Positions 1-9,296 of a DNA stretch of 18,046 nt are shown piece after piece; position 1 is the stretch's first letter; every line of letters begins with the position of its first letter. The notes under the pieces are model-generated. The model was not told the DNA's origin, made no database searches, and saw nothing but the letters and a program-made list of their open reading frames with translations. A program made the position numbers and the translations under genes. The stretch is from Rodentolepis nana (taxonomy: Eukaryota > Platyhelminthes > Cestoda > Cyclophyllidea > Hymenolepididae), in contig UZAE01000804.1 in NCBI GenBank assembly GCA_900617975.1, positions 1 to 18,046 on the forward strand, in the 5' to 3' direction.

Positions 1-54
1 TCAAGGGCCAGTGAGCGCATTTGCTCTGGAGGGGTGTTTGGTTTCCTAAATAAG

Positions 55-590
55 TTAATCAGTTGGTTGCAACACACTACATAAGTGTCTGCTAGTGGGT
101 TCATGAGAGAAAGAGTGGCTTTTTGGTTTGTCATCGATTTGTGATGCCTTCTTCAGTTCTATGGCTTTCTGTATTAGACCAGATTGCGTTTTCAGATGTC
201 TTGGTGTATTCTCATAGGTGCTGAAGAACTTATCCATGGGAATGCGCAGTAGCTTATTATACAGGATCAAGGCCTTTTCTTTGATAAGGGAACATATTGT
301 AGTGCTTTCTCTGACTGGATGCTTTGCATCAATGGGTGTTGATTTTATCCTTCCAGTGATGAATCGTAATGCTTGGTTGTGTGCCTTCTCGAGTGGTTTA
401 AAATTCACCTCTGTGGCTGTAATGAGTGCCTCACAGCAATACAGCATTATTGGCTGAATAAATATCTTGTAAGTGGTGTTGGGAGTTGAGCGTGCGCAGC
501 CCCATACGCTACCATCAAGACTCTTCAGTACATTCAGTCTATTGGAGACTCGTTCTGCTACTTTAGTAATGTGACTTTTCTACGTTAGCT
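55..590 (-). pseudogene. LINE ORF2 C-terminal region after the RT domain
   Basis: Read on the minus strand from about 590, the translation gives TFDTKLT, a TAG where neighbouring repeat copies have TGG (Trp), then KSHITKVAERVSNRLNVLK, SVWGCARST, IFIQPIMLYCCEAL and LEKAHNQALRFITG, ending in a TGA at 55-57. This order (thumb, then LNVLK..W..., then Y..L.YC.., then L...HNQ.LR.ITG) is the usual post-RT region of jockey/CR1-like elements. The open frame 447-55 is the longest intact piece of the element. Confidence 0.8.
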
Positions 591-1130
591 TTGTGTCAAA
601 CGTCTAGCAATGTTACTTTTCCACGTTAGCTTTGTGTCAAACGTCATTCCGAGATTGTGAACTCATTGGTTTTTTATAGGGTAATATCCTTGTACCCTAT
701 TTTAGCAATGTGACTTTCAGCCGTTAGCTTTGTGTCAAAAGTCATTCTGAGATATGTGAATAGTGGAGACTCGTTCTGCTATTTTAGCAATGTGACTTTT
801 CCAGTCTCGTTCTGCTATTTTAGCAATGTGACTTTTCCACGTTAGAATCGTTCTGCTATTTTAGCAATGTGACTTTTCCACGTTAGCTCTTTCTGCTATT
901 TTAGCAATGTGACTTTTAGCCGTTAGCTTTGTGTCAAAAGTCATTCTGAGATATGTGAATACGTTAGCTTTGTGTCAAACGTCATTAAGAGATATGTGAA
1001 CTCATTGGTTTTTTCTATGCTAGTATCAACGTGACTTTTCCACGTTAGCTTTGTGTCAAACGTCATTCCGGTTACTTTTCCACGTTAGCTTTGTGTCAAA
1101 CGTCATTCCGAGATTGTGAACTCATTGGTT
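541..1130. repeat. Irregular tandem repeat made from the LINE thumb region
   Basis: About 570 bases consist of imperfect, overlapping copies of one segment of the LINE coding region. The core AGCAATGTGACTT, with small variants, occurs about nine times (for example near 569, 606, 703, 785, 819, 861, 902). GTTAGCTTTGTGTCAAA occurs seven times (near 584, 625, 723, 921, 963, 1043, 1085). Unit lengths vary from about 40 to 100 bases, and different units carry different sub-segments. On the minus strand the unit encodes T-F-D-T-K-L-T-W-K-S-H. Confidence 0.85.
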
Positions 1131-1290
1131 TTTTATAGGGTAATATCCTTGTACCATGGTGAAACTTACTGGTTTTTTCTAGGGTAGTATCCTTGTACCT
1201 TAGAAGTTCGGTTTTTTCTATGTTAGTATCCTTGTACCTTAGAAGCGGGATGTTTTCTAAGGTAGTATCCTTGTACCTTAAGAGCGGGTT
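1130..1290. repeat. Short tandem duplication in the LINE, 4 copies
   Basis: Four imperfect copies of a unit of about 37 bases built on AGTATCCTTGTACC (the first copy has AATATCCTTGTACC) occur near 1142, 1188, 1229 and 1267. On the minus strand the last three read as LLRYKDT followed by (T/N)-(L/I)-E, so these copies are in one reading frame. Confidence 0.75.
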
Positions 1291-1471
1291 TATGCTCTGA
1301 TGGGCCAAAGAAAAAGTTTGGAGTGCAGTTTTTGGAGTGTTGATTACCATTCCATTGTTGTCGCACCAGTTTGCTAGTAGTTTAAGTGCACTATTAAGAG
1401 CACTATCTGTCATCTCCTGAGCGTTTTTCTCAGTGGCGGAATACCATAGAACAAGATCATCTGCATAAAGT

Positions 1472-1592
1472 AAGCACTTGATGCCCGTGACTGTCTGTAC
1501 CGATTCGGCTATGTCACTTGATGCCCGTGACTGTCTGTACCAATTCGGCTATGGCATTGCATGCTCGTGACTGTCTGTACCAATTCGGCTAT
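1472..1592. repeat. Short tandem duplication in the LINE, 3 copies
   Basis: Three copies of a unit of about 41 bases containing CGTGACTGTCTGTACC and ATTCGGCTATG occur back to back, between the GLPQG and YADD motifs of the minus-strand RT. Differences are single bases (CCAATTC versus CGATTC, TGCCCGTG versus TGCTCGTG). Confidence 0.8.
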
Positions 1593-1711
1593 GTCATTGA
1601 TGAGGACATTGAAAAGAGTGCAGGTTGTGACAGCTTCCTGTGGACCCTGTGGAAGGCCTGTTTGTAAAAGATTGGATTTTGAAAGAGCATTTCCGTATCT
1701 GACTTAGCATG

Positions 1712-2420
1712 TTATTTTAGAATTAGCTTCTCTTTCCATACTAAGTCAAATGCTGATTTGAAATCAACGAAACCAGCCGCAAGGGTACTTCCTGCATCAA
1801 GGACATCTTTGATGTGTTGGGCGAAAGTGACCACTTGTTTGTTCGTTGATCTTTGTGGCCTAAAACCTGCTTGTTTAATCCTAAGAATATTGTTAGTCTC
1901 AAGCAACCAGGTCAATCTCCTGTTAACCATTCTTTCCATAAGTTTAGCCAGCACGCTTGTGGGAAGACAGGCCTATAGTTGTCAAAGTTGCTAGGGTATT
2001 TGCCCATCAAAGTTGCTAGGGTCTTTGCCCTTTTTAGTACTGGTATTAGCAACTTTCCATTGGTTAGGTACAAGACTTGTCTCCCAGATTTTTTTCCATT
2101 GGTTAGGTACGAGACTGGTCTCCCAGATTTTGTTGTAAAGCGTCATTATGGTTTCTTTGGCTTTCGGTCCCATTCTAATTAGAAAATCCGGATGAATACC
2201 GTCTTCGTCAGGAGACGTCTTGCACTTTAGCTGTTTTATCGCAGCATTAAGTTCGCAATGTGGGTCAATCAGTACATTATTTGGTGTTGCGTCTTCCATA
2301 ATTTCACAAAGCTGTCTTACTTGTATCTTTAAATCTCTTGAAGATTTTCTGACAAAAAAGTTTTTACTTAGTCTATGGGAATAGAACCTCGCCTTCTGAA
2401 AATAATGCAATAACTTGCTT
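1712..2420 (-). pseudogene. Reverse transcriptase N-terminal part (linker and fingers), broken
   Basis: Read from about 2420 downwards, the translation contains a pre-RT linker (SPDEDGIHPDFLIRMG), then GKDPSNFDG, and after a frame break LAKLMERMVNRRL, the RT signature KQAGFRPQRST and the motif-A region FVDFKSAFD, which carries the first catalytic Asp. Two frames are needed: 1991-2512 and 1712-1954. Two short tandem duplications lie inside. One repeats KIWETSLVPNQW at 2050-2130, in frame. The other repeats about 25 bases at 1983-2031, where the frame is lost. In an intact LINE this region binds template and starts the palm. The sequence above about 2420 no longer looks element-derived. Confidence 0.8.
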
Positions 2421-2844
2421 ATGAACGTTGACCCGACTGAACAATCCATTTGGCAGTATTTGAAAACTAAACGAAAAGTTAGCACGTGTTTTTGTGCATC
2501 TATTGCAAACAAATTTGAACTAGTGCGATGATATTCAAAACGTATTTGACTGTTTTTGCCAATGACATATTAGGGCAATATGGGAAGAAACATTTCACAA
2601 ATTAAAATGGACTCATTTTTTGGTCCGATTTGCCACCGAAAATTCATTTGTGATAAATGAAAACGTTCAAAAGACTACTACTGAAATTTTTATTTTAGCT
2701 TTCTTTTTAAACCATCAATCGATACATTTAGAGTGACACTGAATATGACTGAAAACAATGCAAATACTAGCTTACCACTTCTTGCTGATAATGGGTTGCC
2801 ATTTCCTGAAAGGAAAAAGCCAAATGGTTATGAATTTTTTCTCT

Positions 2845-3400
2845 TTTGATAAAATGAATATGTCAATTTCGTCAGTAGCTATTTGCATCAAATTTTAATT
2901 TCCTTTTAATAAAGATGACTAAACAAAAACCCCGAATTACATGATGGCAAATTTAAGTAAATGATGGCGACTTGTTATTTAATAGTTTTAAATGAAATTA
3001 TGCTTACTTAACTCCAAAATAAAAGCCAGTTGTAGTTCTTGTTGAACTATTGGATGTTCTTCTGTATGTTTATGTCAAAGTCGCATTTTATTTTTCAATA
3101 TGCGCACATAGCCATGTCTTTGCTGCCTTTTAATAGCATAAACATATCGATTTTCTCATTAGCCATTTTAACAAACATTTAATTTAATGTCAATTAAGAT
3201 GACCAAAAAGAACTCCAAATTGCCTGAAGACCAATTCAAGCAACCGATAGTAACGTGTTATTTGATGAATTTATACGAGTTTATGTACATTCAATTCTTA
3301 ATTGATAGTCAATTTAACTATCAATTAAACTATTTAATCTCTCATTTTGTTTTTCATTTTAATATGTGCACAACTGATTTGAATTTGGTCGACGTATGTT
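2845..3400. repeat. Diverged tandem repeat, period about 275 bp
   Basis: The stretch beginning near 2850 (ATGTCAATTTCGTCAGTAGC, then AAAGATGACTAAACAAAAAC) recurs near 3140 as ATATCGATTTTCTCATTAGC and TTAAGATGACCAAAAAGAAC. Downstream partners also pair: ATTTTTCAATATGCGCACAT near 3092 with TTTCATTTTAATATGTGCAC near 3352. Similarity is perhaps two thirds by eye. It overlaps the predicted eighth exon of the minus-strand paralog. Confidence 0.4.
3298..3328. repeat. Perfect 12-bp inverted repeat with a 7-base loop
   Basis: TTAATTGATAGT at 3298-3309 is mirrored exactly by ACTATCAATTAA at 3317-3328. It lies in the intron between exons 7 and 8 of the minus-strand paralog. It is too AT-rich and short to assign a role. 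Confidence 0.6.
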
Positions 3401-4147
3401 TTTTACGACAACTATACTAAAATGCTTATTAACATAGTTTCTAATATTGAAATAATATTTGTAATGAATTTAAAGATCAACTATTTTACTGATTCGTGGA
3501 ATATTTTATAAATAGAAGCATTGGAATAAAGCTCAAGCCATAATATAAGTAGTGATTATCTTTGTGGTAATTTTGAATTTTAAATTCAAATGTCAAACAA
3601 TTGCAACACACAGAAGTGGGACTTACTTCTGCACTCGGCGTAAACAGGAGACTCCCCTAAGGAGGGCAAATATTTGAAGTTTTCAAATAAAATGCCAAAG
3701 TTTATTCAAAATATTGAATACCTCCATTATCCCAGTAAACAGTAACGCCTACAACTGACGTATTTGTTTCAAAAATAAAATAACATTTTTCTTCCAAATT
3801 ATTTCGTTCGAAGATAAGTGCGTAATCTTGTCAATCTTTAGCCTCATTTACAGTTAAGTTTCCTTTAAATTTAAAACATTCATATTATTCTGCTTAAATT
3901 GTAATATCTTTGAATTAATAATTACTCACGGCAATATTTATTACTTGGTTCTTCTGTGGCCAACGCTCCAAACCATTGACATAAAACGGTGGCCCGCATG
4001 CTCAATAAGCTCTTGAAAAGAAATGAGGAAATTCATTTCTGATGCGAAATTATAAAAACTATAATGTCAATTTAAATCAATTTAAATTATTTAATCAAAA
4101 TTAAGTAAAGTATTGAAAAATAATTTAGCTAAAATTTGTTGCGAAAC

Positions 4148-4160
4148 ACACACACACACC
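4148..4160. repeat. (CA)n microsatellite at the exon 4 donor of the minus-strand paralog
   Basis: A short run of alternating CA ends at the exon 4 boundary. On the minus strand it reads GAG|GTGTGTGTGTG, so the 5' splice site of exon 4 is the first GT of a (GT)n repeat. Confidence 0.7.
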
Positions 4161-4839
4161 TCTACAAAGTGCTTTGATCCTTTAAGAGAACATTTTATTT
4201 CGACAGAGCTCATTCCAATTGCAAACCTTGCAAATGGAAATGAAACTCGTGGTATCACATTTCCTTAAATTATAGACAATGGGTAATACTTAGATTTAAC
4301 AGTTAAAATTCGATAAAGCAACATAGCATTAATGTGATCATTCCCATCTTTCAGTATGATCAAACCTAGTCTGAACACATATCTTTGAGAAAAAATTGCA
4401 ACGCATTCGAAATGGCTTCCAGAAGCTATCAGTTGTTCGTATTTTGAGGCTCCATTAATTTTAACATTAACGCAATCTAAACATTAACTGGTATTAAGTT
4501 GCCTTAAGCGCAGGCAAAAATTTATTACTATGTTCAGTATAACAAGGTTTTCCGATCAAAGTACCATTCACTTTGCATCTTCCATTTTCTATTTTGTGAA
4601 GGATAACTTTTTTTCAATTTCTCAAAGCCGAATACTGCCTTTGGTCGCGCGTTTTTAGAACACATAAATTTCAAATGGATATTTACCTGATATCCACTAA
4701 AGTTAAATATCATTGGTTCCATTTTTCCAAATGGTTTTGCAACAACTCTTGAACATATAGAATCAAGCAGATCTATGCCTTCTTTTTCAAAAGAAAAATC
4801 AAAATGTAGCAAAGCAAAAACTAAAAGAATAATAAACAT

Positions 4840-5627
4840 TTGCCCATCTGTTTATTAAAACATTTGTCACACGTTTTCATATCTCTTTTTTCCGTGAAAT
4901 GGCCTCGGTGTATTTGTATAAATGCGATCCAAGGTCATCATTATAATCGTATTAAATGATTAATTTAAGGTAGGATGGATGTGCGTAACTAACGTAAATT
5001 AAAAAGACGATGCTTTATAAATTTTAACATTAGTTTTCGCTGTGTTCCCAGCATATGCAATTTAAACAGTATTTTCATGTCTGATTTATATGATTAAATT
5101 TTAGATAACATCATGAAAAATGCCTCCTCAAATCAAACCTTAATTATTAACGCCGAACATTGTGAGTCATAAGTTCTCTTTTGATAACTCACCAATCAAA
5201 TTCTCCATTTATTTATCAGCAAGACAATTGATATTATGAGAGCCGAAGCAAAAGTGTAGCAGGGTAATATGAACATCACTTACTGTTGTTATATAAGCAA
5301 GACCATTTCAGTGATCTAAAGACCGGTTGTATTCCAAGGTAGATGAGACCGTGTATTAGATTATGAACTTTTAACGGTATTTACGTGTGTTAATTCACTT
5401 GGCTCTAATGTTGCCAATTGATACACTAGTAAAGCCTAACTGATTCAAAATTCTCTTTGGCAGATTCTCCTACATCTAGATAGACTCCCAGAACTAGCTA
5501 ACCTCTAGCTCAGCTATTGAGGAAACAGACGTATAGCACGGAACACGTTTATTTGGGGAGAAATGTGGTAAAATGGGTAGAGTGTACACGAAAAGACCTT
5601 GGTCATAGTTAGCAAGGCGGACTAAGT
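4840..5627. other. Noncoding stretch upstream of the minus-strand paralog
   Basis: I see no exon or RNA gene here. It should hold the promoter of the minus-strand paralog. A weak TATA-like TTTATACAAATA reads on the minus strand near 4922-4911, and AAACAG just before the start codon could be the acceptor of a 5' UTR intron. From about 5460 the sequence becomes less AT-rich and probably still belongs to the retroelement remnant that follows. Confidence 0.4.
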
Positions 5628-5810
5628 TTAATAAAACAGAGCTTTGAGTTCATTGCACCTTGAGGTCCTGAATTCTCTCCTGATTAAGGTTTTCATTGTG
5701 TGGAAAGACATCGTCCGGCTTATGCCTTGCAAAATTGTTGTTCCCATCTTAGCAAGCGCATCAGTCAGCTCATTGCCCTAAGCATTAAATTTTGCTTGAA
5801 GAGTGCAATC
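5628..5810 (-). pseudogene. RNase H-like fragment of a non-LTR retroelement
   Basis: On the minus strand the translation runs C-T-L-Q-A-K-F-N-A, a TAG, then GNELTDALAKMGTTILQG and a further 30 residues to a TAA at 5630-5628. GNE.(T/A)DALAK.G is the hallmark C-terminal motif of the RNase H domain in LINEs of the I/jockey/LOA type and in related elements, where the Asp is a catalytic metal ligand. No RT lies next to it, so it is an orphan remnant. Whether it belongs to the same element type as the copy at 1-2450 cannot be told. Confidence 0.65.
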
Positions 5811-7570
5811 AAGAGTTGCTCGAAATATGGAGAAAACCATACCCATATGGAAAAGTACTGATAAAATTCGTCCTTTCAAATGAATATTCCCATAACGTGT
5901 GTCTTATAATTATTTCCATATGATTGCTATATTCGCTTTATATAATAATGCAAATTTAAATTTTATAAGTTTCTAGCATACCTATCAATGGTTATACTGA
6001 TTCATTATAACAAGTGTCAATTTCAATATCCTGATTAGAAAGAATTTCTAAGGAATTTAATCTAATTGTCATACATTGATCAGTTAATCTTTACCTTTTT
6101 TACTCTGGAATAAGTTGACTGTCTCTTAAAGCTTCAGTTTGGAATAATATTTAAGGTAGCATTTTGGTGAATCCCAGAAGATTTTGTGACAAATCAAGAT
6201 ATAAATTTGTTGTCGAAACTTTAAATTTCTACGCGCTCTGAGAAAGCACATTGTAAAGGAAGTAATTTTTCATTGTCTAAAGTGGGAAAGATGCATCAAT
6301 GATTTTTAGAGAATGATTTTTTCACGTAATTACGGTGTAAGTTAAAGCAGACATTAGTAAATGCATTTGAAAATGAAAAGGTTTGAATAACTCTACTGAA
6401 CATTGTCAAAATCACAAAACCTTAGCGGGAACACTACCTATTAAAAATTCACAATTTGTTCTTGATATCAGTTTTAATAATTAACAATTATTTGTAAATA
6501 CTACTGACAAGATGTAGTAGAACTTGTATTCTAAAAGGTTAAACGTAAATGCTTGATAAAATATGTGCACAGGTTATAAAGACAGTAATTTGATAGTTTT
6601 CCCATTTTCATCATGTAGAGGCGCATATAAATAGGTGTGAGATGCATTTTGAAATAAATACTGCGAATTCAAGTGGAGTAGCCTATTCAGACATACGTTC
6701 GACTACAAATGGTTAGAAATAGTGCTAATTCATTCACACAAATTAATATACATTCATTTATTTTTACTAGATGCGTGCCATTATTAGACTATAGATTTAA
6801 TAGAACTTTAAAAATTGCGGAGTAATAGGGTTAGAAGTAGAAAATATAACTGCCAAAATAAAATTGAAACATTTTTTTACTGCTCATGATAACGGCAATT
6901 TTATAAGCAAATATTAAATGAGCTAAATAGAGCTTGAAATGAAGCAGCTTACTGATAGTTGATTTCGTAAATCGAAATGCATTAGTTCTTTTCTGAACAA
7001 ATGCTTAAACAACGATCATGCTAATATCTTGAATGATGCCTAGTTGCCACGTGGGAAAATGGAGGATGTACCTTGAATTAACAGTTTAAATGTATATAAA
7101 GCATCGAAAAATATTCATTCGAAAATATTTGCAAATTTTAAGGTCCTAAAAACACAATAAATGTGATTGAAAAGCTAAATACGTATGTGCTGCATGAAGT
7201 ATTATTCAGAAGCACCTGGGAATATCTTAGAGCTGCAATTAATACAACCACATTGAATCACTAATAAAATAAATAATATATGGAGTAAATTGGGTTAAAA
7301 GTGAGGGTGAATAAATAATTTTCAAGGAATGATATCTATGAATCCTTTATTTACGCAGCATAAGCTTATATGATGTGGCGAAATGGGGAAAGCTCAATTC
7401 AATTTCTATCTATGGGGTCAGAGTAAATCAGTGAAGATGCTAATTTATTAAATTGCAGTAGCTTTATACAGTTTATTGTCAATTTTGTCAAAATCATAGT
7501 CATTCTAGCATGCTTCAGCTCTGCCACAATGCTTTTTATCTTGAAGCATGCTTGTGGTAAATTTAAACTA
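5811..7570. other. AT-rich intergenic DNA, nothing recognised
   Basis: I searched both strands by eye for the exon motifs of the gene family, for transposase or RT motifs and for RNA genes, and found none. Open frames are short and have no recognisable content. Confidence 0.5.
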
Positions 7571-8854
7571 TTGGGTTGGCCACTAAGTCATTGCCGTTTT
7601 AGTTGACGGATTCACTCTATACTTTCTTTTGTTTTGTCAACGTGGCCAGAGCATCTAACCTATATTTTTTTCTTACTGTTTGGGCTTCTAGGTTAATTAG
7701 TAAAAATTTTTTTTTGTTTAGTTCTTTATTTTTGGTTTTATCCCAATTTAAAAATGAAAGAACAGGACGTGCACTTCCGACACATTTTATTGTATTACTT
7801 CCGAAAAGGCAAGAACGCATCGCAAGCACAAAAGAAGTTCTGTGCCGTATATGGAGATAAAGCCTTAAAAGAAAAGTAGTGTCGAAATTGGTTTGAAAGA
7901 TTTAGTTGCGGTGATTTTTCACTGAAAAATTCACAACGGTCTGGCCGCAAAGTTGTTGAAACCCATATCAAGGCAATTATCGATTCAAATCGTCACAGCA
8001 CAACGAGATATTGCAGAGAACACGTGTTGCATACATGCATTGAAAAATAAATAAAAACCCTTGGTTATGTCAAGAAACTTGATTTATGGATCCCTCACCA
8101 GTTAAAGGAAATTCATTTGACGCAACGGATTAGCATCTGTGATTCGCCGCTACTGAAACGCAATGAGAATGATCCATTTCTGAAGAACCTAGTTACTGGC
8201 GACGAAAAGTGGATAGTCTGTCAACAATGTTACTCGCAAGAGATCATGGGTGAAGCAAGATCAACCAGCCCAAACAGTATCAAATGCAGCAGAGATTCAC
8301 CATAAAAGATTATGCTGTCAGTCCGGTGGGATCACAAAGGAATTTTGTATTTTGAACTCATGCCGCAGAACCAAACGATAAATTCAAATGTGTATGTTGA
8401 ACAACTCGAAAAACTGAAAGAAGGATGCAATTGAAGATAAGCGGCCGGCATTATCAAATCGGAAGGGTGTTGTTTTCCATCATGATAACGCAAGGCCCCA
8501 CACATCTTTGGTTACTCGGCAAACATTATTGGAACTGGGTTGGGATGTTTTTTCGCACCCACCATATAGCCCTGACCTTGCGCCTTCGGATTACCATTTG
8601 CTTCGTTCCATGCAAAACTCTTTAAATGGTAAAAATTTGTAACAACGCGGATGATGTCGGATCACACCTAATTCAGTTTTTTAATAGCAAAGGCCAGACA
8701 TTTTACGAACGGGGAATTTTTACTCTGTCAGAACGATGGAAAAGGTCATCGACAAGAACGGCCAATATCTAATTGAATAAAGTTATATTTTTAAACAAAA
8801 ATTCCGAATTTGCCTTCTAATTTGACATCGACAATGACTTAGTTGCCAACCTAA
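7571..8854 (+). mobile_element. Full-length inactivated mariner (DD34D) transposon
   Basis: The element is 1284 bp, bounded by TA on both sides (7569-7570 and 8855-8856), the mariner target duplication. Terminal inverted repeats of about 27 bases match with few differences: TTGGGTTGGCCACTAAGTCA at the left, and TTAGGTTGGCAACTAAGTCA as the complement of the right end (8854-8835). It encodes a degraded transposase (7754-8780). The intact length indicates insertion without truncation, followed by mutational decay. Confidence 0.92.
7754..8780 (+). pseudogene. Mariner transposase, broken by stops and frameshifts
   Basis: Transposase would bind the inverted repeats and cut and paste the element. 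The ATG at 7754 begins MKEQDVHFRHILLYYF, the N-terminal helix-turn-helix region. A TAG at 7877 interrupts it, but the frame continues with CRNWFERFSCGDFSLK, RSGRKV and IDSNRHSTTR. The later parts contain LDLWIPHQLKEIHL (the WVPHEL-type linker), TGDEKWI with the first catalytic Asp at 8201-8203, HDNARPH with the second at 8484-8486, and YSPDLAPSDYH with the third at 8589-8591. The last two are 35 codons apart, that is 34 residues between them (DD34D). The C-terminus ends in GQYLIE and TAA. The overall span is near the usual length of about 345 codons. Confidence 0.9.
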
Positions 8855-9296
8855 TAGTTGACAATAGTCGATTGTGCTCCCTTTTGTATAATAATGCAAA
8901 GGTAATTTCAATCTCTTACCAGTGTAGTAAAATGTTCATAAATGCTTTTTTTAAATACAAATCTATTGCAAGCTATTTTTTAAAATTTACATTTAAATTA
9001 TACTATTATGAAGAAAAATTTTGAAATTGCTGATAGTGTCTGTAAGGCTTACATCAATTACGATGATGTAAACGAATTGAAATTGACTAAAAGGATCAAC
9101 ACAATGTTAAATGAATTTCTTTATTTGAATAGCTGATTTTTATTTGATTGAGTCGAAGCAGCACTGCTATAAAATGCACTAAAAAGTTGGATATCATTGC
9201 CCTATAAACAACGAATTTCAGTTTTCAGAACATTGGAAATGTAAGCGCAACAACTTTCATTTACCAAAAGCATGTATTTATTCTGAGTTTTATCGA
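8855..9296. promoter_or_regulatory. Upstream region of copy A with candidate TATA box
   Basis: No exon is recognised here. CTATAAAATGC at 9167-9177 is a good TATA-like match and CCTATAAAC follows near 9201; either could serve copy A if its transcript has a long or spliced 5' UTR. This stretch has no counterpart upstream of copy B, where homology stops at the 5S sequence. The assignment is inference only. Confidence 0.3.

Larger units (their letters stand above)
1096..1660 (-). pseudogene. Reverse transcriptase palm with GLPQG and YADD motifs, broken
   Basis: On the minus strand TGLPQG is at 1661-1644, followed by CTLFNVLINDIAE and, after a threefold tandem duplication, by the catalytic box LLYADDLVLWYSA, with YADD at 1467-1456. 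A further open stretch, 1413-1096, holds a thumb-like segment (ALNSALKLLANWCDNNGMVI) that degenerates into three copies of LLRYKDT. YADD supplies the second and third catalytic aspartates of the polymerase, so the active-site codons survive even though the frame around them is interrupted. Confidence 0.85.
1..2450 (-). mobile_element. Decayed non-LTR (LINE) retroelement, jockey/CR1-like, 3' part
   Basis: The minus strand carries scattered but ordered pieces of a LINE ORF2: a linker and RT fingers (about 2420-1712), the RT palm with GLPQG and YADD (1658-1456), and a thumb/C-terminal region (about 590-55). No endonuclease domain is visible above 2450, so the copy looks 5'-truncated, as LINE insertions often are. 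Its 3' end lies beyond the window start, and no poly-A tail or target-site duplication is visible. Frameshifts, stops and many short internal duplications show it is dead. Jockey/CR1-like is a judgement from motif spacing and the general look of the protein; the clade is not certain. Confidence 0.85.
2690..4839 (-). pseudogene. Divergent third paralog of the microexon gene family, two in-frame TGAs
   Basis: Nine GT-AG exons can be placed on the minus strand: 4839-4687, 4634-4529, 4476-4366, 4263-4160, 4011-3930, 3862-3722, 3656-3627, 3061-3008 and 2805-2690. Exons 1-7 align with copy A (9569-12662) in length (153, 106, 111, 104, 82, 141 and 30 nt; copy A has 120 for exon 3) and in phase. Shared motifs include LL...CSR...P.GK.(D/E)P, G(T/D)LIG(K/E)PCY, VSFPF(I/A)RF...SSV, LC.W and TSV.GV(S/T)VYW. 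Exon 1 begins with a signal peptide (MFIILLVFALLHF). The last exon encodes a hydrophobic stretch (KLVFALFSVIFSVTL) and a basic tail (KRKLK) before TAA, which looks like a C-terminal membrane anchor. The 54-nt exon 3061-3008 is the weakest call. Two TGA codons interrupt the frame, in exon 2 (4616-4614) and exon 6 (about 3830). Exon 6 could be rescued by a weaker acceptor just downstream; exon 2 cannot. It is either a young pseudogene or carries sequence errors. Function unknown. Confidence 0.7.

Noticed and set aside
218..457. Plus-strand open frames over the retroelement (218-457, 1758-1994, 1979-2182)
   Set aside because: They are antisense to recognisable LINE coding sequence and have no motifs of their own.
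541..1130. CRISPR-like array of repeats
   Set aside because: Repeats and intervals are irregular and all derive from the LINE coding sequence; the genome is eukaryotic.
2749..2775. Possible intron splitting the last exon of the minus-strand paralog (GTAAGC...TTTTCAG)
   Set aside because: Only 27 nt, too short for a spliceosomal intron, and a multiple of three; reading through it gives a continuous hydrophobic membrane segment.
3187..3420. Open frame of 77 codons on the plus strand
   Set aside because: It lies antisense in an intron of the minus-strand paralog, overlaps a 12-bp inverted repeat and has no recognisable content.
3722..4634. TGA recoding (selenocysteine or a variant genetic code) in the minus-strand paralog
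   Set aside because: Copy A uses TGA as its stop, the aligned residues are Glu and Gln rather than Cys, and no SECIS-like structure was noticed.
4534..4839. Single-exon reading of the minus-strand paralog (101 codons)
   Set aside because: It reads through a GT-AG intron (4686-4635). The spliced version aligns with copy A in length and phase, whereas the unspliced one loses homology after residue 51.
7603..7860. Open frame of 85 codons at the 5' end of the mariner
   Set aside because: It is out of frame with the transposase, whose N-terminal region starts at 7754 in another frame.
9008..9136. Small open frame (42 codons, MKKNFEIADSVCKAY...) upstream of copy A
   Set aside because: It has no signal, no counterpart near copy B and no splice context; a chance frame is likely.
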